The notes under the pieces are model-generated. The model did no database searches. It was not told where the DNA came from and saw nothing but the letters and a program-made list of their open reading frames with translations. From Bubalus kerabau (taxonomy: Eukaryota; Chordata; Mammalia; Artiodactyla; Bovidae), in contig NC_073624.1 in assembly GCF_029407905.1 (NCBI RefSeq), positions 6,770,501 through 6,834,500 of the forward strand: a stretch of DNA of 64,000 bases, given 5' to 3'. Shown here piece after piece: positions 20,886 through 32,560 of this stretch (positions are counted from its first letter, which is position 1; every line of letters begins with the position of its first letter). The translations under genes were made by a program, and so were the position numbers.

Positions 20886-22084
20886 ACAGCTTCAGCCCCT
20901 CCACCTCACTGATGCCCGAGCACCCTGTACCGAGTGGGGAGCTGGTCACTGCCCTGGGGCCTGGGAAGGCTGCCTAGGGGAGGGGGTGGGTGTGGGGTCG
21001 GGACCCTTGGAGGCTGCGCAGCATTTCTGCCGGCAGCTTCTGGAGGGGGCCTGTGAGCGAGAAGGCCGAGGTAGGGAGTCCCAGGGAAGGCTTATCCAAG
21101 GAGGGGTCCTTTGGGCTGTGACCTGGGGGTAAAGATATCAGGGCAGACCGTGCCAGGGGAGGGAACTGTGAGGTGGAAACAGGCTCAGGCAAGTGGGAAG
21201 GAAAGCCCCTGGCTTGGGAGAGAGGAGTGGGTGGGTGGGTGCCTTCAGGGCGGGGCAGGGAGGGGCTTGGGGGTGTTCTGGAACAGAGGCAGCCATGCAG
21301 GTCCAGTCAGGTGTTACTGTCTTTCAGAGAGGAAGTTCTCAGGCCAGGGGTGGGGGGCATGGCTCACGTACCACCCCTTCTCCTGGGGTGCCTTCCCCTT
21401 CCTTCATCATCTCCCTGGGTGGCCATGGGGGTTCATCATGGGCGTGTCTGAGCCCCCCCTTTGCCCTGTGATGTCATGTTCTGCCCCCACCTTTAGGTTT
21501 GGCTTGGGTCCCCTCTGGCAGAGCCTGTAGCCAGCCAGCTCCTGGCTCTGCTGTCTGGGTCCTCGGCCCAGCCCATCTTATTGCATAGAAGCCACGGCAC
21601 ATCATTTGACCTTCCCTGAGGGTTATTCCTGTGCCCTCCAACCGCATCCCTGGGTTGAGTTTCCTTCTGCCAGCAGCCAGGCACTCTGCCCGTCGCCAAA
21701 TATAGCTGGACAATCCTGGCTTGGCTGTGTAACCACAGCACACCGCTGCCCGCCCCCTACCCCCGTCTCTCCCCCCTGAGCCTCCTTATCCTCATCTGTA
21801 CAGTGGGGACATGAGAGGCTACCTTGCGGTCAGCTGTGAGGCTTAGAGCAGATGATCTCCATCAAGTCCCTGCTAGGTAACTAGCCTTGTCTCCATCAGT
21901 GGCCGCTGTTGCGAATATGACTCCTAAAAATCCTTGTGACCGCCCAGCGCAGCACCCTGGACAGCAGCGGGCCTGGCCCTGCCCTCTTCCCCGAGCTGGA
22001 AGGGGAGTTGCTTCCTGCCTCCGCCCCTCCGACCTCCATCAGCCTCCTCCCCCTGGCCTCCCTCCCGCTCCGGAGTCTTTAGTC

Positions 22085-22200
22085 TTCGGCACAGTCTGGT
22101 AATTAAAAACCTTCAAGGGGGACTTTATTGAGTTAGCATTAGTTATTTTGTCAGGCTGGGAGAGCGAGAGAATTATCTGTCCTCCGGGAGAGGGGGGCCG
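22085..22200. promoter_or_regulatory. AT-rich block with clustered TAAT cores
   Basis: A repeat-free patch inside GC-rich DNA holding GGTAATTAAAAACC, GAGTTAGCATTAGTTATTTT and GAGAATTATCTG within 90 bp. TAATTA-type cores are the usual homeodomain target. Candidate distal enhancer; conservation not testable here. Confidence 0.28.
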
Positions 22201-22609
22201 GGGCGGGGGCCGTGGGCTGAGATTGGCAGGTGCCTGCCTGCGCCTTGAGCTCCCTTAATGCACCGCACTGCAGGCTCGGCGGGCAGGGTGCTGGCAGGGG
22301 GTGGTTCCCCACCGGGAGGCTCATCCTGCAGGGTTGTTCCCCACTTCCCAGCCCCTTCCTGGCTTCCATCCTAGGGCTGATAAAGCTCCTGGCTTTCAAG
22401 GCAAGCCCCCACCCACCCACCCACAACACCAGAGCCCAGGAGGGCTGCAGGCTTGGGGAGGCTGGCAGTGGGGGTCTTCTTCCTGAGCTAGGGTTCAGGG
22501 TTTTGGGGCCAACTAAATGTCTTAGCTGGAGTTTAGAGGGCTGGTTTTTGGTGCCCCTGGCCTCTCTGCCACCCCTTTGCCTGAAAGCGCCCATGTAAAA
22601 GAGTCAGAC

Positions 22610-22745
22610 ACGGAACACCTGGGAACTTGGCGCTCCGTGACCTTGGGCGAGCCCCTCACCTGCCTGCCCTGAGTTTCCCACCTGTACAATTAGAAGAGTA
22701 GTTTCTCCCTTTCTGGGCTGTTATGAGCCATAAAGGAGGCCAGTG
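22610..22745 (+). repeat. MIR fragment
   Basis: Diverged sense MIR: GTGACCTTGGGCGAGCCCCT followed by GAGTTTCCCACCTGTACAAT. Confidence 0.6.
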
Positions 22746-24315
22746 TGAATTCCCCTGTCCAGGAGAGGCCCTGTTTTTATTTGCCTGGGTCTCTTGAAAT
22801 GCCCAGCCCTGAGGAAGGAGCCAGCATTTTACCTCTCCTGTTTGTTACTCACTTTGAGACAATGCATCACTCGCATCACTCATCAGAGTCTTCACAATAA
22901 ACTTGCAAGATCGGTGTGGCCAGTCCATGTTCCAGATGGACAGACTAAGCCTTGGAGCCGAGAGGTGGTTTGCTAAGTCTCAGTCAGGAGTGGGGAGGCT
23001 GAGCCCAGACCCCGGTCTTCCCCTGGTTGGAGGAGCCAGGGCCAACGCTTGACGCTGTTGGCTCTCTTGGGGGTTGGGGCTCAGGAATGGTACTTGTCAG
23101 CCTCCTCCAGGAGCCCGGGCCTGACCAAGAGGCCTCATGTGGGGGACTGACTGGGCTCCTGGCTCATCCAGCCTTCGCGCCCTGTCCTCTGCCTTGCTCC
23201 AGAGCTGGGTCTAGGGACAGACAGCCCAGAGCCTGACTCGCTAGTCCATCTATCTTGCCTGCAAGGGCCCAGCACCTGACACCCAGGCCCTGCCACTCCC
23301 AGTGGGCAGTGCCAAAGGGGAGATGGTTTGTGGGACCGGAGCCCAAGGGCACACCAAGTACATGTCTGTGCCTCCATGGTCACATTAGTCATTCAGTTGG
23401 ACTTTACTTTCACAGAGACTAGCCACAGTCATAAGGTACCTGGAGGCAGAAGATAGGGGTACAGAGAATGGGAAGGGGCTGGCCTGGAATGGGCTTGGGC
23501 TGATAACTGAAACTGGACCCAGTCTCCCTTGAAGTTACAAGGCCCCGTGTCTTATGTGTTTGGAGCTTTGCAGCTCACACAGGCTTCCTTGCCCTCTAGG
23601 TTGCTGTGAAATGCCCCCTTCTCCAGGAAGCCTTCAGGGATTTTCCAAGGGTAACTTTCTGTCTACCCTCCTGGGGTCCTCTGGCACACCTCAGTTATAG
23701 TTAACAGGCTGGGATGTTACTTGGGGGCAGGGCTGGGCCCTGGCTTCCCCCCGCCAAGTCTCTCAGAGTATCTGCTGGGTCTCAGCTAAGTCTCCGTCCT
23801 GCCTTGCATTTCTCAAAGTGAGTCCAAGGCACAGGACTGGTGCTTGGCAACGGTGAGGGCAGAAGCAGAGTGAGAAGCTGTCCTTTTGCTTCATCCTGGC
23901 CTCTGTGTGCCTGTTCTGATTGGGAACAGTGGGGTCTGAACACCCAGGCACAAACGTAAGAGCCATGAAACGCTCCCTCCTGCTGCCAGCGGGACCTGGG
24001 TGAGCCCCCTCCTTGGATGCCACCCTGTGATCACGGGCAGAGCGCCTGGCACGTGTGAGGCCCACGCGTGTTTATTTCCACCTGCGCTTTTTCTCCCAGT
24101 GGCGTGTCTGCATCGAGAAACCAGCGAGAGTCCCCTTGGTTCTCTTTCGCGCATGAGGCCAATACCAGAGGCAGCGTGAGAGGCACTGGGCACCTGCCCA
24201 GGCAGGCCCCTCAGGTCCATGGGGGATGGGGGGCAACTAGTGTCCCTTGGGCTGGACAGGAGCTGGCTGCTGTGGGAGAGGCCGGGGGCTTGAACTCCAT
24301 CCCTCACCTCTGTGG

Positions 24316-24435
24316 GTTTTGTTTTGGCTGCCCTTCACGATCTGTGGGATCCTAGCTCCCCAACCAGGGATTGAACCCAGGCCCTTAGCAGTGAAGGCAC
24401 AGAGTCCCAACCTCTGGAATTCACCAGGGAATTCC
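24316..24435 (-). repeat. CHR-type tRNA-Glu SINE with 11-bp target duplication
   Basis: Antisense copy of the cetartiodactyl CHR family: TTTTGTTTTGGCTG start, GTGGGATCCTAGCTCCCCAA, B-box complement GGGATTGAACCCAGG, ending CACCAGGGAATTCC. CACCTCTGTGG flanks it at 24,305-24,315 and 24,436-24,446. Confidence 0.9.
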
Positions 24436-24905
24436 CACCTCTGTGGTTTAAACCTTGATTCTCTTATTAATCTCTTAGTGCCAGAAAGGAATTGGGTTGA
24501 GCCCCAAACCCTCACACCACCCCCTTTTGCTCACTCTGTTAGGCTGGACCCATCTTTGGGGGTGTTCTTAGAGGCCCACCTCCCAGTCAGATCCCTGGAC
24601 CAGGAGTCAGGAGATCTGGGGTCAAGAGGCCCCTTCCTCAGCCCTCTGTAGCCCAGGGCCCTGCCCTTGCCTGGCCAAGGGCTGGCTCAGCTCACCTGGA
24701 CCCACACTGGGCCTAGGACCCTGCCCTGCCCAGCACACCATCCGACCGGCAGCCACGTCCTTCCTGCTCTTATCTGATCCCACGCACGGAGGCTGCCTCC
24801 ACTGAACCACTCACAGAAATCACTCTCAGCCTTATCGGTCCGCTCTGGTCCAGAAACACCAGTATAGGGATCCCTCCCCCACCCCCACTTTCTCCTCTAG
24901 GATTG

Positions 24906-24933
24906 TCTCCTCCTCCTCCTCCTCCTCCTCCTC
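24906..24933 (+). repeat. (TCC)n microsatellite
   Basis: Nine or so TCC units in an uninterrupted run; likely length-polymorphic. Confidence 0.93.
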
Positions 24934-25039
24934 TCCCGGGAAGGCCTCCCTAACCCCCAAGCCCATAGGGGAAGGCCCCATTCCCATGGAGCTCAGGCTG
25001 GAGCGTGGTCACTGGTTTACTTTTCTCTCCTCCCACCCG

Positions 25040-25125
25040 ACGGTGAGCTCCTTGAACAATACAACCTCATGCGTTCCTGGATCCTTGGGCCTGGCACACA
25101 GTAGGTGCTCAATAAATGCTTTTGT
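25040..25125 (+). repeat. L2 3' tail
   Basis: GGTGAGCTCCTTGAACAATA followed by CCTGGCACACAGTAGGTGCT and CAATAAATGCTTTTG, the L2 3' terminal signature. Confidence 0.75.
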
Positions 25126-25373
25126 TTGTTGGTCAGGATGTGGGAGCAGGAAGAACCTTAAAAGTCATTTCTGAGAAGAGGAGCCCTGGGGTGTGGGGTG
25201 AGGCTGTGCTTTGGAGAGGAGAGGGCACTGGCTCTGGATTCTGTCGGCCTGGGGACCGCTCTGGCCGTTGACTTCAGGGGGCCACGCATCAGGCTCCTTA
25301 TCGGTGAACTGCGTGTGAAACTGCTTCCCCTTGTGGTACTGAGTTTGAACCAGGATAAGATCAGAGGCATGAC

Positions 25374-25499
25374 ATGACCAACTCAACAGGCATGAGTTTG
25401 AGCAATCTCCAGGAGATAGTGAAGGACAGGGAAGCCCTGGCATGTTGCAGTCCATGGGGTGGCAAAGAGTCGGACACAACTTAGCGACTGAACAACAAA
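25374..25499 (+). mobile_element. BovB 3'-terminal fragment
   Basis: About 125 bp of sense BovB tail: CAACAGGCATGAGTTTGAGC, AGGAGATAGTGAAGGACAGG, GAGTCGGACACAACTTAGCG and the end ACTGAACAACAA. Strongly 5'-truncated. Confidence 0.9.
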
Positions 25500-26319
25500 G
25501 GTCAGAAGGATGTTTTGCGAAGCCCCTGAGTATGTGGCTCTTCCCAGTGCAGTTCTGGGCGTCCCAGGGTCAGGGTGGGCAGGAGGTGTGCTCCCAGGGC
25601 CTGTGCTCAGGAGGACTGTTGTTTTTCTTGGATTGCTGGGCACTCCCTGAGGACAGGCCAGTGTCTTGTCCATATGCACATATGCTTCAACCAGAACCAG
25701 TGGGCTTGCTCTCCTTAGAGACCCTCCAGAAGCTAGACGCTGTCCCCACCAGCCTTTCTCAGGCTCCTCTGCTAAGGATCACACTGTGTGGAGAGGGGGT
25801 CCCCTACATGTGCTAGGCAAGGGTCCGTGTTGCCAGCAGCAGAGGCCTGTCCCCTCCAGGCTGGACAGGCCCACAGTGGAGCCTAACTTCTTTCACCCGA
25901 GTCCCCTCTGCCGCCCACATTTTTATATTTTGAGCAGATGAAAGATTTTCACTCCTTTTTGTGTGTGTGCTTTTTTTTTTGGCTGGGATTAGCTGGTCCC
26001 TGGCTGCCCATTTCCTCAAAGCTCTGCTGTGTTGAGAGGACATCAGAGGACTTGTACCGTGTGGCTTCTCAGGAGCCCTGAGACTCCTGCAGATCCAGGG
26101 ACAGGGGGCTCTGGGGCAAAACTGGAAGGAGAGACAGGGTAAGTGGGGCAACCCCTGCCGCAGGCGTGAGCCACCTCTAGCCCTGTACTGGCTCAAGTTA
26201 AACTGTCAGCCAGGCCTTGGGGCCACTGCTTCCCACCCAGGGGGCCCCAGGCCCCAGGAAGGGCTTCCCACCTGGGCTCTGCCTCCTGCTGGTCTCCTGG
26301 CCCCCTGCCTGGCCCCGAT

Positions 26320-26600
26320 CCCCGAACATCAGCCGGCGGTGCAGGGGGCGCATGCGTGTGGCGGGAGTGAGCCAGCGGTGGAGAATTAATATTCCTGGAA
26401 CATCGCCCCGGCCGCCTGCACACGCCGAGGAGAATATTACGGCGATTAGCGGTGGGAATTCGGCCTGCACGCAATATCTGGATGGAGAATTCGGTGTGAT
26501 TAATCTGGCGCTAAGTAGCAGCCTCCGGGGTCCGTGGGGCTCTGGCATGTTTGGAATGGGAAAAAAGCTTGAGAGCGCAGAGATTCTTCGGGGGGCTCTT
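26320..26600. promoter_or_regulatory. Candidate conserved enhancer with GATTA/TAAT motifs
   Basis: A repeat-free block that keeps CpG dinucleotides outside any promoter island and mixes GC-rich stretches with AT-rich motifs: GAATTAATATTCC, GAATATTACGGCGATTAGCG, and GTGATTAATCTGG (GATTAATC at 26,498-26,505). The last motif nearly repeats the palindrome at 8,180. Retained CpG plus clustered homeodomain cores is typical of developmental enhancers. The 331-codon frame running through it is not supported as a protein. Confidence 0.38.
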
Positions 26601-26784
26601 TGGGGGTCTGCCAGGGCGGCAGCTGTGCCCGGGGCAGGCTGCAGGCCCCTGATGGCCCCCGGGCGGGCCAATCACCCCGCATTTGTGACCATCGGCAGAC
26701 TGCCAGCAGATAAAAGTGTGCTCGGTTCACAATCTCAGCCCACCCCAGATCTTTTCTCGCCTTTTGCCTCCTACATTAAGCGTC

Positions 26785-26895
26785 ACCGACCCGTGTTCGA
26801 GTTGTGGCTTCAGTGCACTGAATGCCATTTCTCTGAGCCTCAGTTCCTTCATCTGCAAAATGGGACACGTGATTCCTGTCCTGCCATCTGGGGGA
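26785..26895 (+). repeat. MIR fragment
   Basis: Sense MIR core: TTCTCTGAGCCTCAGTTCCT, CATCTGCAAAATGGGACACG. Confidence 0.75.
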
Positions 26896-27015
26896 AGAAT
26901 AATGACGAGTATTCCCGCTTTGTGGAAGAGGAAACTGAGTCTGTGAGCATTGGCACAGCCAAGAGGTGGAAATTATGCAGATATTGGGGATTATTAGTAA
27001 TGCGTGCATGCATGT

Positions 27016-27213
27016 GTTTCCCAGGTGGCATTAGTGGTAAAGAACCCGCCTGTCAATGCAGGAGACATGGGTTTGATCCTTCGGTTGGGAAGATCCCCTG
27101 CAGAAGGAAATGGCAACCCACTCCTTACCTGGAGAATCCCATGGATAGAGGAGCTTGGTGGGCTGCAGTCCATAGGGTCACAAAGAGTCAGACACGGCAG
27201 CAACTCAATTAAG
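27016..27213 (+). repeat. Bov-tA SINE
   Basis: Sense copy: GTTTCCCAGGTGGCATTAGT, AGAACCCGCCTGTCAATGCA, GAAGATCCCCTGCAGAAGGA and tail AAAGAGTCAGACACGGCAGC. It has a small deletion in the body (CACTCCTTACCTGG, where most copies read CCAGTATTCTTGCC). Confidence 0.92.
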
Positions 27214-28494
27214 TCAGCAACTTAATTCTATTAGTAACCTGAGTTCAGTAGCCACTCAGTTCCTCTCACATGGTCAAATGGCACAGGAGGTTCAGAACCT
27301 CTTAGTGTGTTGAGGGAAGGCAGTGGCAGGGAGAGAGTACTTCTCTTATAGATTTGAATCTGTAGTCCCATCTGTAGAATGGGCATAAAACACCTCACTT
27401 CCCTGAATTGGATCTCTGTTTTAAGATCCCTTGTTCTGGGACTGTTTACAAGCTGACTCAGGGTCCTAGTGGAGGTGGGATGAAGGTGTTGGAGGTGATG
27501 TGGGTTGGGGAAACATCTGCCTGGCCCTTCTTCCTGTCCTTGGCCCCAATCTTGCAGCCTCATCAGATGAAAGCACCAAATGCCAGGGCTGGCAGGGAGC
27601 TTTCTGCTCTTGTGTCTCAGTGTCTTCACTTTAAGGAAAAAGAAACTGGAGGATCAGAGAAGCCACAAGGCCTGCCCAAGGCTGTACTCAAGTGGCAATG
27701 TTGAGGGGGGACCACAGTCTTTGGAGAGCCAGGCCTGTGTTGACTTTGGGAAAGTCTTCCTTTTTCTGTTTCGTCCTCTGGGAAGTGGGACAATCATGCC
27801 AGCCTTTCAGGGCAGAACAGTGTCGTGGCCTGGAACCAAGCAGGCATTCTACTATAAGCAGGAGGAGGTCTGGGTCTTCTGGGAGCCCCGAAAGAGTACT
27901 TAGCTACCTGATAGACTGTCCAGGGCATGTGACTGACCTGCTTCCTCCCTGCCAAGGGTTCTGGACTTGTTGAAAGCTCTTGTGGTGGCAAAACACAACC
28001 GTTGCACTTTTTCGCTCTGTCACTTCAAGCCCTGTGTACTATTTCTAAATCTGATTTGAAGAATTTTTTTTCTTTTGCCAGTGAGGCCTTGGTCCTCCAT
28101 GCAACTCATCATTCTATCCAGAAGTGTATACTGGATCAATCATCTTCACTCACCCTTTCCTAAGCAAGTGACAGAATGGCTTTTGAAGGGGGGTTGGTTT
28201 GTGGTTTCCCAGCAGTACAGCGGTCTGTGGTCTTGAGCAGCTACATTTGAGACCAGGCTTTACAGGTAGACAGTTTTTAGTGAGCTGAAATGGCTGGGCG
28301 CAGTAGAAGGCAGCAGGAGTCACAGAGGGGCGGGCAGGGCTCTGTGGGGTTGGCTTTCATTCACTGCCAATTCCTGAGTGCGTGGAATAGTAGGCACTAG
28401 AGTAAATACTGCCTGAATGAATGCAGGCATGCTTGACTGGATGGATGGGTGCACGCATGTGTGATGGGATGGATGCATGCTGAGAAGAGCTGAG

Positions 28495-28725
28495 TGTACT
28501 GGTTAAGCACCCAGACTCTGTGGCTTTGTAGCCTGGGGTTGAATCCTGGCTCTGCTCTCTATTAGCAGTGTGACTTCAGGCAACTCAGTTGAGTTCCCTG
28601 GGCCTCAGTTTGCTCATCTGCAAAATGGGAGTAATGGTAGTCCCTCACTCAAGGGTAGTTGTGGGGCTCAAATGACTTCATCTTCCTAAGAAACTAAGAC
28701 ACAGGTGCATACAATAAGCACTACA
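28495..28725 (+). repeat. MIR SINE relic, near full length
   Basis: Sense MIR: GTACTGGTTAAGCACCCAGA, GGGTTGAATCCTGGCTCTGC, GTGTGACTTCAGGCAACTCA, GGCCTCAGTTTGCTCATCTG, and the 3' part with TTGTGGGGCTCAAATGACTT. Confidence 0.88.
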
Positions 28726-28754
28726 CAAGTACCATGAACTTGTCATTGCCGTAG

Positions 28755-28890
28755 TCAGTAAAAGAGTTCTGACCTAGCCATTAGGAGACTGAGCGTAGGT
28801 CTCAGCTCTGCTGCTGACCTGCTGTGTGACCTTGATCAAGTCCTTTCCTCTCTCTGGGCCTCAGTTTCTACATCTAAAGAATGATTGGGG
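28755..28890 (+). repeat. MIR fragment
   Basis: A second sense MIR next to the previous one: GCTGTGTGACCTTGATCAAG and GGGCCTCAGTTTCTACATCT. Confidence 0.8.
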
Positions 28891-29149
28891 CAGATGATTC
28901 CAGCACGTCCCCCCGGCCCCAGCTCAGTTATTCTGCTGACTGTGTTGTTGGCCTGTATCCATGACAACATTCCCAGCACAGAGGCTCCGTGCCCATGGAG
29001 CCCTCCAGCTCAGCCACTGTGCTACCAAACCCCAAGTTCACAAAGAGAGACAATGGAAACATCTCCCCTACCCTCTGAGATGCTGCTTTGAAATCCTTTG
29101 TTTTTGCGGGGGTGGGTGCCCCAACTCTTCTGTCCATACATTCACTCCC

Positions 29150-29300
29150 ACCTCCCTGCTTTCCCTGCACCTTCCTGACCCAGATCACACACCTCCTCCA
29201 CGAAGCCTTTCCTGGTTCCTCCCCTAGTTGCCCTTCCTCCTAAGCCTTGTCTCTGCATCTGTTGCTCCTGACTTGTGATCCCACCTCACTCATGTTTGTG
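29150..29300 (+). repeat. L2-like fragment
   Basis: Pyrimidine-rich L2 3'-region signature: CACCTCCTCCACGAAGCCTT then TCCTGGTTCCTCCCCTAGTT. Boundaries uncertain. Confidence 0.5.
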
Positions 29301-29507
29301 AAAAGTTACTGAATAACTGTCCATGTGTGTCTCTAGTTTGAGGAAACAGAAGAGAACCTGTATTTATTCCGTATTTACTAAGCGCCCACTCTGTGCTCGG
29401 CTCATTCATCCTTCTTGTCTGCAGTTACCCACTCAGAAACTCAGCCAAGTAAGGAGTGTTAGTTACATTCCTTCAAGAGTGGGAAGGTGAGGCTCATTGA
29501 GGTTGTA

Positions 29508-30133
29508 TTGTTGCTGTTTAGTCGCTAAGTCATGTCCGACTCTTTGCAACCCCATGGACTGCAGCACACTAGGCTCCTCTGTCCTTCACTATCTCCCAGA
29601 GTTTGCTTAAATTCATGTCCATTGAGTCAGTGATGCTATCTAACCTTCTCATCCTCTGTCACCCCCTTCTCCTTCTGCCCTCAGTCCTTCCCAGCAACAG
29701 GGTCTTTTCCAATGGGTTGGTTCTTCGTATCAGGTGGCCAAAGTATTAGAACTTTAGAATCAGTCCTTCCAATGAATATTCAGGGTTGATTTCCTTTAGG
29801 ATTGACTGGTTTGATCTCCTTTCAGTCCAAGGGACTGAAAGACCAAGAGTCTACTCCAGCACCACAACTCAAAAGCATCAATTCTTTGGTGCTCAGCCTT
29901 GTTTATGGTCCAACTCTCACATCTGTCCATGAATACTGGTAAAACCATAGCTTTGACTAGACAGACCTTTGTCAGCAAAGTGATGTCTTTGCTTTTTAAT
30001 ACACTGTCTAGGTTTGTCATAGCTTTCCTTCCAAGGAGCAAACATCCTTTTAGCTTCATGGCTGCAGTCACCGTCCACAGTGATTTTGGAGCCCAGGAAA
30101 ATGGTATCTGTCACTGCTTCTGCTTTTTCCCAT
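29508..30133 (-). mobile_element. BovB LINE, about 625-bp 3' fragment
   Basis: Antisense BovB from TTGTTGCTGTTTAGTCGCTA to CACTGCTTCTGCTTTTTCCC. Minus-strand translation shows the C-terminal RT tail (KAMVLPVFMDRCESW) with frame breaks. The longest 3' piece in the left half of the window; 5'-truncated, inactive. It appears to sit within older MIR-like sequence. Confidence 0.93.
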
Positions 30134-30169
30134 TATTATTACTGGGAGGTTGTGTTAGAGCCCAGTAAT

Positions 30170-30400
30170 AACGATGGTAGCCGACACAGATCTGGCTTCT
30201 GCTACGAGTTTACACTGGGCTAATAAGCATTTTGCATCCCTTCTCTCATGTCATCTCAACAACCTTATAAGGTAGGGTCTAGTCTTATACCCATTTTACA
30301 GGTGGAACATATGAGACTCCGAGAAGTTAAGTAACTTGCCCATGATCGCACAGGAAGGAAGTGGTAGAACCAAGATTTAAAACCAGGCACTGCTGAACTG
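30170..30400 (-). repeat. MIR SINE relic
   Basis: Antisense MIR, near full length: CATGTCATCTCAACAACCTT, CCCATTTTACAGGTGGAACA, AGAAGTTAAGTAACTTGCCC, AGTGGTAGAACCAAGATTTA. Confidence 0.9.
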
Positions 30401-30594
30401 AATTAAAATGAAAAGCCATTGTGTCAACCAACCTTGCCTGGTTTCCTCAGTGCATACTTCTTGAGTGCCCACTGTGAGCAGGCACCACGCCAGGGGTCAG
30501 AGAACCAAACAGAGCCATCTCCTTGGCTGGTGTAGCAGCCTGGCTGGCGAGGCAGGCAGGTGAACAGGGAGGAACGGTGTTGCTGGGTCTGTTG

Positions 30595-30725
30595 AGGGTC
30601 TGCACTGTGCTGCTGTTCTTGGCCCCACTTCACAAATGAGGAAACAGACTTAGAGGAGTCAAGTGCTTGTCTAGGGTCACGCAGTGAGGGAGTTGGGGAG
30701 CCGGGATTTGAACCCTGGCCCGCTG
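30595..30725 (-). repeat. MIR fragment
   Basis: Antisense MIR: CACTTCACAAATGAGGAAAC, GTCTAGGGTCACGCAGTGAG, GGGATTTGAACCCTGGCCCG. Confidence 0.85.
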
Positions 30726-31108
30726 CCTTGGAGCCCCACCCCTTTTCATCACTTCCTGCTGCCTCCCAGGACAGAGTAAGAGCTACAACGGGGGATAAAC
30801 ATGGAAAGTCACATCTCACTTGGACTTGGGATTCAGGAAATGCTTCTAGAGGAAGCGATGTCTCAGTGGAGACCCTCCTGTGGCCAGGGACTGGGGGAGG
30901 GTGGGGTGAGGTGTTCTAAGCAGAGGAACCACAGGTGCCAAGGCCTGGAGGTGAGAGGGAACATGGTTTGTTTAGGGGACTGAATGGTGGTGTTTCTCCT
31001 GGGTCTGCTCACTGGGGTTTGCGCTTGTGTGCACATTTTCTGTGAATAGGGCCAATTCACCGAGTGCCTGGTGTAGATTCTGCACCATGTCAGGCCCTGG
31101 GGGGGGAA

Positions 31109-31301
31109 AGTGAGAGTGAAAGTCGCTCAGTTGTGTCCGACTCTTTGCCATCTCATGAACTGTACAGTACATGGAATTCTCCAGGCCAGAATACTGGAGT
31201 GGGTAGCCTTGCCCTTCTCCAGGGGATCTTCCCAACCCAGGGATCGAACCCAGGTCTCCCGCATTGCGGGCAGATTCTTTACCAGCTGAGCCACCAGGTG
31301 G
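31109..31301 (-). repeat. Bov-tA SINE
   Basis: Antisense copy: AGTGAAAGTCGCTCAGTTGT to GCCCTTCTCCAGGGGATCTT, B-box complement GGGATCGAACC, ending CTGAGCCACCAGGTGG. Possible short duplication GGGGAAAG at 31,103-31,110 and 31,300-31,307. Confidence 0.93.
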
Positions 31302-31309
31302 GGAAAGGA

Positions 31310-32480
31310 CCAGTGCAAAGCATGGCTGGAGTCCTGAGAACCCAGGTGGAGCCATTCGCTCTGGGCTTCAAGGAAAGCCTGGGAGAAAGGGAATGACTTT
31401 CCAGACAGCGGGAGCAGCCCGGCCTCCTGGCCTCTACCCCTGACATCTGGGACACGGGAGGGATGAAGTGAGATAACTGGAGCCTGGCGCTTCGTAGGTC
31501 CTCAGCCAATGCCAGGCCCTGGAGCTCGGACAAAGCTGTGAGCTGAGTTGGGGCAGCCAGTGGTCAGCAGCCCAGACACCCCATGGTGCCAGGAGGAGGA
31601 TGCTGCCTTGGGGGACCGCGGGGCTGGGGTCTTGAGCTGAAGGGAACACAGCAGAGCGGATTGTGCGGCCACTCACCTGAGGGCAGAGGCTCAAGCACGC
31701 AGTTTCCTTAAAGGAAGTGGGCGTCTGGATGGTCTGCACAGCCATGGAGGAGGTGGCTCGGGCAGAGGGCATTGCAGAGCCAAGAATCTGGCCATGGTCT
31801 GGCGCCTAGGCACTAAATGCCTGGGTCTTTGTTTTGTCCACCGTACCTTGGGCCTCAGTTTCCCCGTCTTGATATGGGGCTTTGGTGTCTCCCTCTTAGG
31901 CACGGCCATGGAGTAGGAGGGGGCGTGAACGCCTGCTGCAGGACCGCACGTGGCAGTGGGTGCTCAGCCCCCCGAACCGGTGCCGCTGGCCGCACACCGA
32001 AGGCAGGCCGCCTGTTGCTGCCACCCCTGGAGATGCCATCTGGGGCACTCTGCCTGCCCCTGGGATGCCCATCGTTCCTGGGAGGGTGGAGGGGACAGGC
32101 AGCCTAGGCTGAGTAATCAAACCCAATGCCTCACTCCAGCAGCTGGGGAAAGGCTTCCGGAGGCCCCAGTGCTGCCTGGCTGGCCCCCCCTCAAGCTCTG
32201 GGCCCCCATGCTGGCTGTGAACCGGCCCTTTCTCACCCTCTGTGCCCCTGACCTCAAATCCCAGCTCATTTTCCTGCTGCGCTGCCTCGGGGAGGCCCTC
32301 CCCTCCTGGAGCCACACCAGGTCTTTGCCACGCCGCCCAAGAGGCTGAGTGTGAGTTCCTGCGCATAGTAGGTGCTCATGACCGCTCACCTTTACCTGCT
32401 CATGACATGCTGGCCTTTACCTGCTGGGCACCAAGAACGGTGGGGTGAGCTGTGCTTCTCGCCTTGGAGGGTGTTTGCCC
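31310..32480. other. GC-rich interval upstream of promoter 1
   Basis: About 1.2 kb without young repeats and without a convincing exon; open frames on both strands lack splice context. A small GTAGGTGCTCATGACC piece near 32,370 may be an L2 or MIR end. Otherwise nothing recognised. Confidence 0.45.
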
Positions 32481-32560
32481 CTTTTAAGCCATTCCCTCAA
32501 GGGCCAATTATAAATAGACACATAATCTCCCCTATCTATAGAGATAAAACATAATTCTTC
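32481..32560 (+). promoter_or_regulatory. AT-rich promoter-proximal block with MEF2- and GATA-like sites
   Basis: Just before the CpG island an AT-rich island stands out in GC-rich DNA. It holds TTATAAATAG at 32,508-32,517, which fits the MEF2 form YTAWWWWTAR, a GATAA core near 32,542, an opposite-strand GATA core a few bases before it, and CCTTTTAAGC near 32,480, one base off a CArG box. The close packing suggests a promoter-proximal control module; conservation could not be tested here. Confidence 0.35.

Noticed and set aside
26217..27212. 331-codon open frame on the plus strand
   Set aside because: It runs through the candidate enhancer, a MIR and into a Bov-tA, has no splice context, and its residues match no domain; length reflects GC-rich composition.
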